64,000 bases of DNA from Nocardioides sp. cx-173 (GTDB lineage: Bacteria; Actinomycetota; Actinomycetes; Propionibacteriales; Nocardioidaceae), in contig NZ_CP088262.1 of NCBI RefSeq assembly GCF_021117365.1, forward strand, positions 1,178,001 to 1,242,000. Reading direction: 5' to 3'. Below are positions 41,058 to 49,455 of this stretch, piece after piece. The notes beneath the pieces are model-generated. The model was not told the DNA's origin. It saw only the letters and a list, made by a program, of their open reading frames with translations, and searched no databases. Position 1 is the stretch's first letter, and each line of letters starts with the position of its first letter. The translations under genes were made by a program, and so were the position numbers.

Positions 41058-41768
41058 ATGAACACCCGAACCGCCGCGCGCCTCGGTGCGCCGCTCGCCG
41101 CCGCCGCCCTGCTCACCCTGGGGCTCGCGGCACCTGCCTCCGCCCACGTCACCATCACTCCGAGCGAGACGGAGGCCGGCGCGTCCACCGTGCTCACCGT
41201 CAGCAACGGCCACGGCTGCGAGGGCTCGCCCACCACCGGGATCACCATCCAGATGCCCGAGCAGATCAACGCGGTCACCCCCACCCGCAACCCGCTCTAC
41301 GACGTGACCAAGACGATGGAGAAGCTGCCCGAGCCGGTCACCGACGCGCACGGCAACGAGATCACCGAGCGGGTCGCCACGGTCGTCTACACCGCCAAGA
41401 CCCCGCTGCCCGACGGCTACCGCGACACCTTCGAGCTCTCCGTGCAGCTGCCGGACACGCCGGGGGAGACCCTGGCCTTCCCGGTGATCCAGACCTGCGA
41501 GAAGGGCGAGAGCGCCTGGGTGGAGGTGCCGGCCGAGGGACAGGACCCCGACGAGCTCGAGCGGCCTGCGCCCACGGTGACGCTCACCGAGGCCGACGAC
41601 GCGGACGGCTCCCAAGCGGCGGCCGAGGAGGAGACCTCCGTCGAGGAGGCCGACGCAACGGACGACGACGTGGACCGCGACGTGGTGGGCTACGCCGCCT
41701 TCGCAGCCGCTCTGCTGGGCATCGTGCTCGGCGGGATCGCGCTGGCCCGCGGGCGCCGCAGCTCGTGA
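41058..41768 (+). CDS. ycnI: YcnI-family copper-binding protein (DUF1775)
   Basis: A 236-residue exported protein. The signal peptide ends APASA, so the mature chain starts with His30 (HVTITPSETEAG), the residue that binds copper in the monohistidine brace of B. subtilis YcnI. A YcnI tryptophan is present in ESAWVEVP. The DUF1775 domain covers 30-170. An acidic linker and one membrane helix at about 210-230 (VGYAAFAAALLGIVLGGIAL) anchor it, with basic residues at the end. AAGGACA precedes the ATG. Its stop overlaps the CopC-CopD gene (GTGA), forming an operon for copper acquisition or delivery. Confidence 0.9.
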   Translation: MNTRTAARLGAPLAAAALLTLGLAAPASAHVTITPSETEAGASTVLTVSNGHGCEGSPTTGITIQMPEQINAVTPTRNPLYDVTKTMEKLPEPVTDAHGNEITERVATVVYTAKTPLPDGYRDTFELSVQLPDTPGETLAFPVIQTCEKGESAWVEVPAEGQDPDELERPAPTVTLTEADDADGSQAAAEEETSVEEADATDDDVDRDVVGYAAFAAALLGIVLGGIALARGRRSS

Positions 41769-43426
41769 CGCACCGGGTGCGCCCGGTGGCCCGTCGGGGG
41801 GCCACCGGGCTGCTCGTGGTGCTCCTGGTCGCGCTCGCGCTCCTCGCGGGCGCGGCGCCGGCCTCCGCGCACGCGACGCTGGTCGGGAGCGACCCCGCCG
41901 AGGGCGAGGTGCTCGCCAGCGCGCCCGCCGTGGTCACCTTCACCTTCGACGAGCCGGTCTCGCTGACCGCCGACGGCGTCCAGGTCTTCGACGCCGAGGG
42001 GGAGAGCGTCGACTCGGAGTCGAGCGCCCGCGACGAGGTCGTGACCACGGACCTTCCCGCCGAGCTCGCCGACGGCACCTACGTCGTCACCTGGCGGGTC
42101 GTCTCCTCCGACGGCCACCCGATCACCGGCTCGCTGAGCTTCTCGGTCGGCTCGCCGAGCGAGACCGTCGTACCGCCGCGGGTGGACGAGTCGGAGGCCG
42201 GCGGCAAGAGCGACCTGGGCATCGCCCAGGCGCTGCAGTACGTCGGTCTGCTCCTGGCCGGGGGGCTCGTGGTCTTCCTCTGCTGGCTGGCCGGCCCGGG
42301 ACTCCCCGACCGCGCTCAGCGCGCCGTCGCCATCCTGCTGCGGGCGGCCGTCGCCCTGGCGCTGGTCTCGTCCCTGCTCTGTGTGCCACTGGCGGGCGCC
42401 TACCAGCAGGGGCTGCCGTTCAAGGAGACGCTCAGCCGCCAGGCGCTCGACCTCGACCTGGTGCTCGACGACGTCGTGGTCCTGCTGCTGCAGGCGGTCG
42501 GCCTGGGGATCGCCCTGCTCCTGGCGAGCCGGCCCGGACGCCGGGAGCGGGTCGCGGCGACGGCCGGTGCGGCGCTGGCGGTGTGGTCGCCGGCCCTGGT
42601 CGGCCACACGCGCGCCTTCGAGCCGGTCCCGCTCTTGGTCGTCACCGACCTGGTGCACCTCACCGCGGGGGCGATCTGGCTCGGCGGCCTCGCCGGCCTG
42701 GCGATCGCGCTCCCGGCGGTGGCCGCACGCCCACGGCGGGTGGCCGAGCTCGTCGCCGCCTTCTCCACGCTGGGCGCCGCCGTCCTCGTGCTGCTCGTCG
42801 CCACGGGCACGCTGCTGGCCTGGCGGATCCTCGGCTCGTGGAGCGGGCTGGTCGACACCCGCTACGGCCAGCTGCTCCTGGTCAAGATCGGCATCGCCGC
42901 CCTCGTCGTCCTCCTCGCCGCCTACAACCGGTTCCGGCTGCTGCCCCAGGTGCGCTCCTCGGGGGGCCACCAGCACCGGCTCGCCCTGGCCCGCGAGGTC
43001 CGCACCACCACGCTGGCGGAGGCCGGCCTGCTGGCGACGCTGCTGCTGGTCACCGGATTCCTCGTCAACCAGTCGCCGCGCGAGGAGGCCGAGGCGGCGG
43101 CGCCCGCGCCGAGCCGGGTCGTCACCGGCTTGCTCGGCGAGAGGAAGGTCCTGGCGACCCTCGACCCGGGCACTCGGGGCCAGAACACCTTGACGATCCA
43201 GCTCCAGGACGCGACCGGGGAGCCGCTCGAGGGCTACGCCGCCCCGGAGGTCTCAGTGAGCTCCGACCGTGTGGATCTCGGGCTGGTCCCGGTCGTGCCG
43301 ACCGCGTCGGGCACCTACGCCGCGGACCTGGTGCTCCCGGCCCCCGGCACGTGGCAGATCCAGGTGAGCCTGCGCGAGGACGAGTTCGTCAACCCCGTCA
43401 CGACGCTGAGGATGGAGGTCAGCTGA
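41765..43426 (+). CDS. CopC-CopD fusion copper protein
   Basis: A 553-residue fusion. A signal peptide ends APASA, leaving His36 as the first mature residue (HATLVGSDPAEGE) for the CopC copper site, with the second histidine in SSDGHPITGS near 119. The CopD domain has eight or so membrane segments between about 155 and 430 (YVGLLLAGGLVVFLCWLAG, VVTDLVHLTAGAIWLGGLAGL). A C-terminal extracellular FixH/YtkA-like beta domain follows (LATLDPGTRGQNTLTIQL). It is thought to pass copper across the membrane. The GTG start overlaps ycnI. Its stop lies in TCAGCTGA, which also contains the stop of the convergent lipoprotein gene. Confidence 0.9.
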   Translation: MTHRVRPVARRGATGLLVVLLVALALLAGAAPASAHATLVGSDPAEGEVLASAPAVVTFTFDEPVSLTADGVQVFDAEGESVDSESSARDEVVTTDLPAELADGTYVVTWRVVSSDGHPITGSLSFSVGSPSETVVPPRVDESEAGGKSDLGIAQALQYVGLLLAGGLVVFLCWLAGPGLPDRAQRAVAILLRAAVALALVSSLLCVPLAGAYQQGLPFKETLSRQALDLDLVLDDVVVLLLQAVGLGIALLLASRPGRRERVAATAGAALAVWSPALVGHTRAFEPVPLLVVTDLVHLTAGAIWLGGLAGLAIALPAVAARPRRVAELVAAFSTLGAAVLVLLVATGTLLAWRILGSWSGLVDTRYGQLLLVKIGIAALVVLLAAYNRFRLLPQVRSSGGHQHRLALAREVRTTTLAEAGLLATLLLVTGFLVNQSPREEAEAAAPAPSRVVTGLLGERKVLATLDPGTRGQNTLTIQLQDATGEPLEGYAAPEVSVSSDRVDLGLVPVVPTASGTYAADLVLPAPGTWQIQVSLREDEFVNPVTTLRMEVS

Positions 43427-44285
43427 CGGTCGCGGTGAACGGCACCTGGTGCAGGAAGCCGTCCACGCGCACCTGCAGGAAGAAGCGGTAGCGCCCCGGC
43501 TCGGTGAACTCGGTGTGGAAGGTCAGCTCGTCGCCCTCCCCGGCCGGCTCCGCGGCGCCGTACGGGTGCACGTGCACGAACCGCCCGCTGCCCGCGTGGA
43601 AGCCGGTGAGGTGCGCGAACGTGCCGAGGTAGCTGCCCAGCGCCACGCGGTCCCCGTCGGCCCCCGAGACGGTGAGCGTCATCCGCTCGTCGCTCCCGGC
43701 CGCCAGGGTCTCCGGAGCTTCGACGGCCACCACGCCGTCGTCGGCGCTGGCGGCGTCGGCCACCGCCTCGGGCGTCCAGGTGCCGGGCACCAGGGCGGTG
43801 TCGCCCAGGACGACATGGCCGGCATCGGGGTCCTCGGCAGGCAGGAACTCCACGATCACCCGGTAGGAGCCCGCCGTGGGCAGCGCGACCCGGCCGGTCC
43901 AGGTGCCGTCGGGCGCCATCGTCGGGTGCAGGTGCCGGAAGTGCGCCAGGTCGGACCGCACGACGTACATGTGCAGGTCCTTGGTCTGATCGGGCACGTA
44001 CGTCGTGACGGCGCGCCCGGAGCGGTCGAGGACCCGGAACGACACGTCGCCGGGACGGCCGGGCTCGGGCAGCTCGCCCACCAGCTCGAGGCGGTAGCCG
44101 CCCGCCTCCGGGGTGGTGCCCGTGCCCACCGGCGGCGCGTCGGCGCCGGTGCCGGAGTGGGTGTGGCCGGCCTCGTCGGCCGGGCTGAGCACGACCCGGT
44201 CGGAGTCGCGGGCAGGCGGGTCCTCGCTGCACCCGGCGAGGACGGCCGCGGCGAGCACCAGGGCCCCGAGCAGGCGTGCGCTCAT
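43419..44285 (-). CDS. His/Met-rich lipoprotein, probable extracytoplasmic copper-binding protein
   Basis: A 288-residue lipoprotein. The lipobox is LAGC with Cys19 lipidated. The mature part has histidine-rich patches (DEAGHTHSG near 38-45, DLHMYVVRSDLAHFRHLHP near 103-121, GFHAGSGRFVHVHPYG near 228-243) in two beta-sandwich-like repeats, each resembling the FixH/YtkA-like end of CopC-CopD. Copper or another soft metal is the likely ligand by composition and by its neighbours. It is the second gene of a minus-strand pair with chaA (4-bp overlap) and overlaps the end of the convergent CopC-CopD gene by 8 bp. Confidence 0.75.
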   Translation of the reverse strand: MSARLLGALVLAAAVLAGCSEDPPARDSDRVVLSPADEAGHTHSGTGADAPPVGTGTTPEAGGYRLELVGELPEPGRPGDVSFRVLDRSGRAVTTYVPDQTKDLHMYVVRSDLAHFRHLHPTMAPDGTWTGRVALPTAGSYRVIVEFLPAEDPDAGHVVLGDTALVPGTWTPEAVADAASADDGVVAVEAPETLAAGSDERMTLTVSGADGDRVALGSYLGTFAHLTGFHAGSGRFVHVHPYGAAEPAGEGDELTFHTEFTEPGRYRFFLQVRVDGFLHQVPFTATVS

Positions 44286-45403
44286 GGCTGCATCGACAAG
44301 AACAGGAACGTCGCGAGCAGCACCAGGTGGACGAACCCCGCCAGCGCCTTGGCGCGTCCGGGCACCACGGTCAGGGTGGCGACCGCGACGGTGATCGCGA
44401 GCAGCACCATCTGGGTCGGCTCCAGGCCGAGGACGAGCGGGCCGTCGAGCCAGATCATGGCCACGGCGATCGTCGGGATGGTCAGGCCGATGGAGGCCAT
44501 CGCCGACCCGAGCGCGAGGTTGAGGCTGATCTGCACCCGGTCCCGCGCCGCGTTGCGGATCGCCGCGGTCGACTCGGGGGCCAGCACGAGCAGTGCGATG
44601 ACGACGCCCACGACGGCGTAGGGGAAGCCCAGGCCCTTCACCCCGTCCTCGATGGTGGGGGAGAGCAGCTTGGCCAGCCCGACGACGGCCACCAGCGAGA
44701 GCACCATGAGGACCGCGCTGATCCAGGCCTCGCGGCTGCTGGGCGGGTCGGCGTGACCGTCCTCGTCCTCGTCGACCAGGCCGGTGGCGCGGCCGTACTT
44801 GTCGCTGGTGACCGGCAGGAAGAAGTCACGGTGGCGCACCGTCTGGGTGAACACGAAGGCACCGTAGAGCGCGAGCGACGCGAGGGCCGCGAACGCCAGC
44901 TGGGAGGGCGAGTACTCGCGGCCCGCACCCGAGGTCGTGAAGCTCGGCAGCACCAGGCAGACCGCGGCGACCGCGATGACCGTCGAGAGCATCGAGCCGG
45001 TGCCGGCGGCGTTGAAGCTGACGAGGTGGTGCTTGGCGGCACCCACCAGCAGCGAGATCCCGAGGATGCCGTTGACGGTGATCATGACGGCCGCGAAGAC
45101 GGTGTCGCGCGCGTAGGTGCTGGCGCCCTCGCCGCCGCTGGTCATCAGCATCACGATCAGGCCGACCTCGATCACGGTGACCGCCACCGCCAGGATCAGC
45201 GACCCGAACGGCTCTCCGACCTTGTGCGCCACGACCTCGGCGTGGTGGACCGCGGAGATCACCGACGCCACCAGGGCCACGCCGATCAGCACCAGCACCG
45301 GCCAGGCCTCGTGGCTCTGCCAGGTCGCCGCGAGCAGCAGCACGGCCACGATCGGCACGACGACGGTCCATTGGAAGCGGCCACGGATCGTCGTCGCTGT
45401 CAT
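44282..45403 (-). CDS. chaA: Calcium/proton antiporter ChaA
   Basis: A 373-residue membrane antiporter of the CaCA/ChaA family with two homologous halves of about five helices each. The alpha-repeat motifs are visible: AVAVTVIEVGLIVMLM with the key glutamate near residue 80, and LVLAPESTAAIRNA with the second glutamate near 274. An acidic loop (VDEDEDGHADPP) separates the halves. It exports Ca2+ (or Na+/K+) in exchange for protons. It overlaps the lipoprotein gene by 4 bp, an unusual pairing. TAGGGT lies 6 nt before the ATG at 45403. Confidence 0.9.
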   Translation of the reverse strand: MTATTIRGRFQWTVVVPIVAVLLLAATWQSHEAWPVLVLIGVALVASVISAVHHAEVVAHKVGEPFGSLILAVAVTVIEVGLIVMLMTSGGEGASTYARDTVFAAVMITVNGILGISLLVGAAKHHLVSFNAAGTGSMLSTVIAVAAVCLVLPSFTTSGAGREYSPSQLAFAALASLALYGAFVFTQTVRHRDFFLPVTSDKYGRATGLVDEDEDGHADPPSSREAWISAVLMVLSLVAVVGLAKLLSPTIEDGVKGLGFPYAVVGVVIALLVLAPESTAAIRNAARDRVQISLNLALGSAMASIGLTIPTIAVAMIWLDGPLVLGLEPTQMVLLAITVAVATLTVVPGRAKALAGFVHLVLLATFLFLSMQP

Positions 45404-45409
45404 GGCTCC

Positions 45410-45415
45410 ACCCTA
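45410..45415 (-). promoter_or_regulatory. Putative -10 box of chaA (leaderless)
   Basis: TAGGGT on the minus strand, 6 nt before the ATG at 45403, with no Shine-Dalgarno sequence. Confidence 0.42.
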
Positions 45416-45450
45416 CGGAGGCGACGGGCCGAGCCCGCAGCCACCGCCGG

Positions 45451-46479
45451 TCAGGCGGCGGCGGGCGGGAGGTCGACGGTGGCGGTGTAGGTGACGGTCG
45501 CGGTGGGCGGGACGTCCGCGGGTCCGCTGGCGGTGTCGAGCATCACGTCGTAGTCCCGGCTCACCTCCAGGGTGGCCGGGGCGTCGGCGTCGACCTGGAC
45601 GGCCAGGCTCGCCGACCAGCTGCCACCGAGCGCGTCGCCGTCCTGCGACAGCACCACCGCCTCGTCCTCGCCGGACCGGACCGTGCCCTGCTGGCGCGCG
45701 ACCCGGTAGGTGGCCTCCGTGCCCTTCTCGGTCAAGGTGAAGTCGTCGCCCGGGGTCAGAAAAATGCCGAAGACCAGCCAGGTCCGGCCCTCTTCGGCCC
45801 ACCCGTGCTCCGCGACGTAGGGGACCGCGGCCACCTCGGTGACCTTGCAGTCGACGTCGGCGCGCCAGCGCGCGTCGGCCGGCTCACCGGCGAGGCAGGC
45901 CGTGCGCCCGGTCCCGGTGTCCTCGTAGAACCCGTCGGCCGGGCCGGCCTCACGCTCGCCGGTGGTGAGGTCGAAGGTCTGGACCAGACCGTCGTACTCG
46001 ACCTCGAGCGTGAGCCCGGGTCCGTCCTCGACCAGCGCGACCCACGCCACCCCGCTGGAGTTGAAGTCCGTCGCCGTCGGACCCGACGGGCCGAGCTCGG
46101 TCACCTCCGCCTCGTCGTCGCCCTGGACGACCCGCACCGGCGCCGGCAGCGGCTGCGTGCCGTGCAGGACCGGCCCGAACTCGGGTGGGTTGGTGTCGGA
46201 GCGCCACGAGATCCCGACGTACGACGTGGCGGAGCCGGCGTCGCCGGCCGAGTCGGCGGGCTCGCCCTCGGGGAGCTCGCCGCCGGGCTCGCTCACGGTG
46301 AACACGAAGCTCCCGTTGGGCACCAGCACCGGTATCTCGGTCCCCGCCACCGCACGAGCGTCGTTGCCCTCCAGGACGCGCAGGCCGCCCGCGCCGGCCC
46401 CCGGCCCGTCGCTGCAGCCGGTGGCGGCAGCGAGCACGACCCCTAGAAGGAGGGTCGTGCAGATGGCCTGGACCTTCAT
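45451..46479 (-). CDS. Uncharacterised lipoprotein
   Basis: A 342-residue lipoprotein. The signal peptide MKVQAICTTLLLGVVLAAATGC has lipobox AATGC with Cys22 lipidated. The mature chain is beta-rich with no recognised domain; two Cys (ACLAGEP and DCKVTEV) could pair. It has three apparent sections: VPNGSFVFTVSEPGG, DGLVQTFDLTTGERE and the C-terminal YRVARQQGTVR to TATVTYTATVDLPP strands. I chose the ATG at 46479 because it starts a standard lipoprotein signal; the frame runs far upstream only as antisense shadow of the radical SAM gene. It is divergent from that gene across 150 bp. Confidence 0.75.
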   Translation of the reverse strand: MKVQAICTTLLLGVVLAAATGCSDGPGAGAGGLRVLEGNDARAVAGTEIPVLVPNGSFVFTVSEPGGELPEGEPADSAGDAGSATSYVGISWRSDTNPPEFGPVLHGTQPLPAPVRVVQGDDEAEVTELGPSGPTATDFNSSGVAWVALVEDGPGLTLEVEYDGLVQTFDLTTGEREAGPADGFYEDTGTGRTACLAGEPADARWRADVDCKVTEVAAVPYVAEHGWAEEGRTWLVFGIFLTPGDDFTLTEKGTEATYRVARQQGTVRSGEDEAVVLSQDGDALGGSWSASLAVQVDADAPATLEVSRDYDVMLDTASGPADVPPTATVTYTATVDLPPAAA

Positions 46480-46586
46480 CGGGCTCCCGATCGTCGGTGA
46501 CGGTGTCCAGGCATCGTGCCCCCGCGAGGGGTCTCGAAACCGGCGGGCCGGGTGTGCGCGGTTCGCGCCGCGGGGGGACCCGGACG

Positions 46587-46592
46587 TACTCT
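46587..46592 (+). promoter_or_regulatory. Possible -10 box of the radical SAM gene
   Basis: TACTCT, 37 nt before the GTG at 46630, in a GC-rich divergent region. No clear -35 box is visible. A short leader would result. Confidence 0.35.
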
Positions 46593-46629
46593 TGAGGGTC
46601 CCTTCCCCCTGAGCTTCTGAGGTTTCTCT

Positions 46630-48624
46630 GTGTCCGTGAGCGGCGTTCGCCCCGAGCCCGACCGCGAGAGCTCCGGCTCGGTCTTCCCCCGTCTCGAGCC
46701 CCGGCTGTCGTCGGTGCAGAAGCCGATCCAGTACGTCGGCGGCGAGCTCAACTCCACCGTCAAGGAGTGGGACTGCGCGCCCGAGGGGCCGACCGTCCGC
46801 TGGGCGCTGATGTACCCCGACGCCTACGAGGTCGGGCTGCCCAACCAGGGCGTCCAGATCCTCTACGAGGTGCTCAACGAGCGGGACTGGATCCTGGCCG
46901 AGCGCACCTACTCGGTCTGGCAGGACATGGAGGCGGTGATGCGCGAGGACGCCATCCCGCAGTTCACCGTCGACGGCCACCGCCCGGTGCGTGACTTCGA
47001 CGTCTTCGGGATCAGCTTCTCCACCGAGCTGGGCTACACCAACATGCTCAACGCCCTCGACCTCGCGGGCATCCCCCTGCACGCGGTCGACCGCGGCGAC
47101 GACGACCCGATCGTGCTGGCCGGCGGCCACGCGGCGTTCAACCCCGAGCCGATCGCGACCTTCCTCGACGCCGCCGTGCTCGGCGACGGCGAGGAGGTCG
47201 TCCTGGCGATCTCCGAGGTCGTGCGCGAGTGGAAGCAGGAGCGCCTGCGGCCGGGCGGCTCCGCCGTGACCAGGGACGAGCTGCTGCGCCGCCTCGCCGT
47301 GACCGGCAACATCTACGTGCCGAAGTTCTACGACGTCGCCTACGCCGCCGACGGCACCATCGAGGCGGTCGTGCCCAACCGCCCGGGGATCCCCTACCGG
47401 GTCACCAAGCACACCCTGATGGACCTCGACGCCTGGCCCTACCCCGCCAAGCCGCTGGTGCCCCTGGCCGAGACCGTGCACGAGCGGTTCTCGGTGGAGA
47501 TCTTCCGGGGCTGCACCCGCGGCTGCCGCTTCTGCCAGGCCGGGATGATCACCCGCCCGGTCCGCGAGCGCTCCATCGAGACGATCGGGGCGATGGTCGA
47601 GAACGGCATCCGCAAGAGCGGCTTCGAGGAGGTCGGGCTGCTCTCGCTCTCCAGCGCCGACCACACCGAGATCGCGGAGGTGGCCAAGGGCCTCGCGGAC
47701 CGCTACGAGGGCAGCAACGTGTCCCTGTCGCTGCCGAGCACCCGCGTCGACGCCTTCAACATCAACCTGGCCAACGAGTTCTCCCGCAACGGCCGGCGCT
47801 CCGGGCTCACCTTCGCGCCCGAAGGGGGCAGCGAGCGCCTGCGCAAGGTGATCAACAAGATGGTCACCGAGGAGGACCTGATCCGCACCGTCGCGGCGGC
47901 GTACTCCCACGGCTGGCGGCAGGTGAAGCTCTACTTCATGTGCGGTCTGCCCACCGAGACCGACGAGGACGTGCTCCAGATCGCCGACCTGGCGAAGAAG
48001 GTGATCGCCAAGGGCCGCGAGGTGTCCGGGCGCAACGACATCCGGTGCACGGTCTCCATCGGCGGGTTCGTGCCGAAGCCGCACACCCCGTTCCAGTGGG
48101 CCGCCCAGCTCGACCACGAGACCACCGACGCGCGCCTGAAGAAGCTGCGCGACGCCGTGCGCGACGACAAGAGGTACGGGCGCGCCATCGGGTTCCGCTA
48201 CCACGACGGCAAGCCCGGCACGATCGAGGGACTGCTCAGCCGCGGCGACCGCCGCGTCGCCGCGGTCATCGAGCAGGTCTGGCGTGACGGCGGCCGCTTC
48301 GACGGCTGGAGCGAGCACTTCTCCTACGACCGTTGGGCCGAGTCCTGCGCCACCGCGCTGGCCGGCACCGGCGTCGACCTGGACTGGTACACCACCCGCG
48401 AGCGCGACTACGACGAGGTCCTCCCGTGGGACCACCTCGACTCCGGCCTCGACAAGGACTGGCTCTGGGCCGACTGGGAGGACGCCATCGACCCGACGTC
48501 CGAGACCGAGGTCGAAGACTGCCGCTGGACGCCCTGCTACGACTGCGGGGTCTGCCCGGAGATGAACACCGAGATCCAGATCGGCCCCACCGGCCGGCAG
48601 CTCCTCCCGCTCGCGGTCGTCTGA
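46630..48624 (+). CDS. TIGR03960-family B12-binding-like radical SAM protein
   Basis: A 664-residue protein. The N-terminal 250 residues resemble a cobalamin-binding-like domain (MYPDAYEVGLPNQGVQILYE, VFGISFSTELGYTNML, VLAGGHAAFNPEP). The radical SAM core starts with the iron-sulfur motif CTRGCRFCQAG near residue 295. A C-terminal region has a cysteine cluster CRWTPCYDCGVCP near 632, a probable extra metal site. The family nearly always sits beside a TIGR03936 (DUF2344) partner and RNase E/G, and has been linked to tRNA or rRNA modification by context only. Here the partner lies 3.4 kb downstream. The start is GTG at 46630. Confidence 0.9.
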   Translation: MSVSGVRPEPDRESSGSVFPRLEPRLSSVQKPIQYVGGELNSTVKEWDCAPEGPTVRWALMYPDAYEVGLPNQGVQILYEVLNERDWILAERTYSVWQDMEAVMREDAIPQFTVDGHRPVRDFDVFGISFSTELGYTNMLNALDLAGIPLHAVDRGDDDPIVLAGGHAAFNPEPIATFLDAAVLGDGEEVVLAISEVVREWKQERLRPGGSAVTRDELLRRLAVTGNIYVPKFYDVAYAADGTIEAVVPNRPGIPYRVTKHTLMDLDAWPYPAKPLVPLAETVHERFSVEIFRGCTRGCRFCQAGMITRPVRERSIETIGAMVENGIRKSGFEEVGLLSLSSADHTEIAEVAKGLADRYEGSNVSLSLPSTRVDAFNINLANEFSRNGRRSGLTFAPEGGSERLRKVINKMVTEEDLIRTVAAAYSHGWRQVKLYFMCGLPTETDEDVLQIADLAKKVIAKGREVSGRNDIRCTVSIGGFVPKPHTPFQWAAQLDHETTDARLKKLRDAVRDDKRYGRAIGFRYHDGKPGTIEGLLSRGDRRVAAVIEQVWRDGGRFDGWSEHFSYDRWAESCATALAGTGVDLDWYTTRERDYDEVLPWDHLDSGLDKDWLWADWEDAIDPTSETEVEDCRWTPCYDCGVCPEMNTEIQIGPTGRQLLPLAVV

Positions 48625-48673
48625 GGCGGCGACAGCGCCGAGTCGTCGGTCGAGCCTCTGCGGTCGGACGGCG

Positions 48674-49402
48674 CTACTTGGCGTCCAGCTTGCTGCCGTC
48701 GGAGTTCTCGACCAGGCAGAGGAACGCGTCGCCGGCCTCGGGGGAGAGGTCCATGGTCAGGAGCTGGACGGTGTCACCGGCCACGTCGTTGACGTCCTTG
48801 CCCGACTCGGCGTAGCGGTCGCTGCAGATCTTGCCCGGGTCGGTGGGGTAGACGGTGATCTCGTCGGCGGTGAGCTTCCCGGTGACCACGACCTCCGCAT
48901 CGTGCGGCTCGCTGCAGTCCTGCTTGAGGAGGGCCACCTCGTCGGAGTCGCTGGTGTCGGTGCTGACGCACTGTCCGACCTCGGCGTTGTCGACGGTGAC
49001 GACGTTGCCGAACAGCCAGAAGCCGCCGGCGACCAGCGCGGCCACGACGCCCATCACGATGATGTCGACGATGATCGCGGCGATGGCGAGGCCCTTGCCG
49101 CCCTTCTTCTTGACCAGGACGACGATCGCGAGCACGAGCGAGACCAGGTTGGTCAGGCCGCAGGGGATGAAGGCGAGCACGAGCGCCGCGATCGCCATGC
49201 CCTTGCTCTGCGGCTGCTCGCCGGGCGTGCCGCCGGGGTACGCCGCCCCGTAGCCGCCGCCGTAGCCGCCGCCGGTCTGGGTCGGCGGGGCGCCGTAGGG
49301 GCCGGACGGCTGGTCCGTGGGCTGACCCGAGGGCTGGCCGTACGGGTTGGGCTGGCCGTAGGGGTTGGGCTGGTCTCCGGGGCCGCCGGTCGGTGTGCTC
49401 AC
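48674..49402 (-). CDS. DUF4190 membrane protein with Pro/Gly/Gln-rich cytoplasmic tail
   Basis: A 242-residue protein. The first 70 residues are low complexity with repeated NPYGQP units, then GGGYGGGYG. Two membrane segments (MAIAALVLAFIPCGLTNLVSLVLAIVVL, KGLAIAAIIVDIIVMGVVAALVAG) form the DUF4190 part. The extracellular C-terminal domain has three cysteines (VGQCVST, KQDCSEPHDAEVV, GKICSDRY) plus FLCLVE, in the style of septum-formation-related DUF4352/DUF4190 proteins. The function is unknown. The GTG at 49402 is chosen because TAGGGT lies 6 nt upstream; the GTG at 49408 would leave no room for it. Confidence 0.78.
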   Translation of the reverse strand: MSTPTGGPGDQPNPYGQPNPYGQPSGQPTDQPSGPYGAPPTQTGGGYGGGYGAAYPGGTPGEQPQSKGMAIAALVLAFIPCGLTNLVSLVLAIVVLVKKKGGKGLAIAAIIVDIIVMGVVAALVAGGFWLFGNVVTVDNAEVGQCVSTDTSDSDEVALLKQDCSEPHDAEVVVTGKLTADEITVYPTDPGKICSDRYAESGKDVNDVAGDTVQLLTMDLSPEAGDAFLCLVENSDGSKLDAK

Positions 49403-49408
49403 GCGCAC

Positions 49409-49414
49409 ACCCTA
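49409..49414 (-). promoter_or_regulatory. Putative -10 box of the DUF4190 gene (leaderless)
   Basis: TAGGGT on the minus strand, 6 nt before the GTG at 49402, the same hexamer and spacing as chaA. Confidence 0.42.
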
Positions 49415-49455
49415 GGGCTCCGGTGCCGTCCGCGCGGCGCGGCCCGCCCAGTCGG

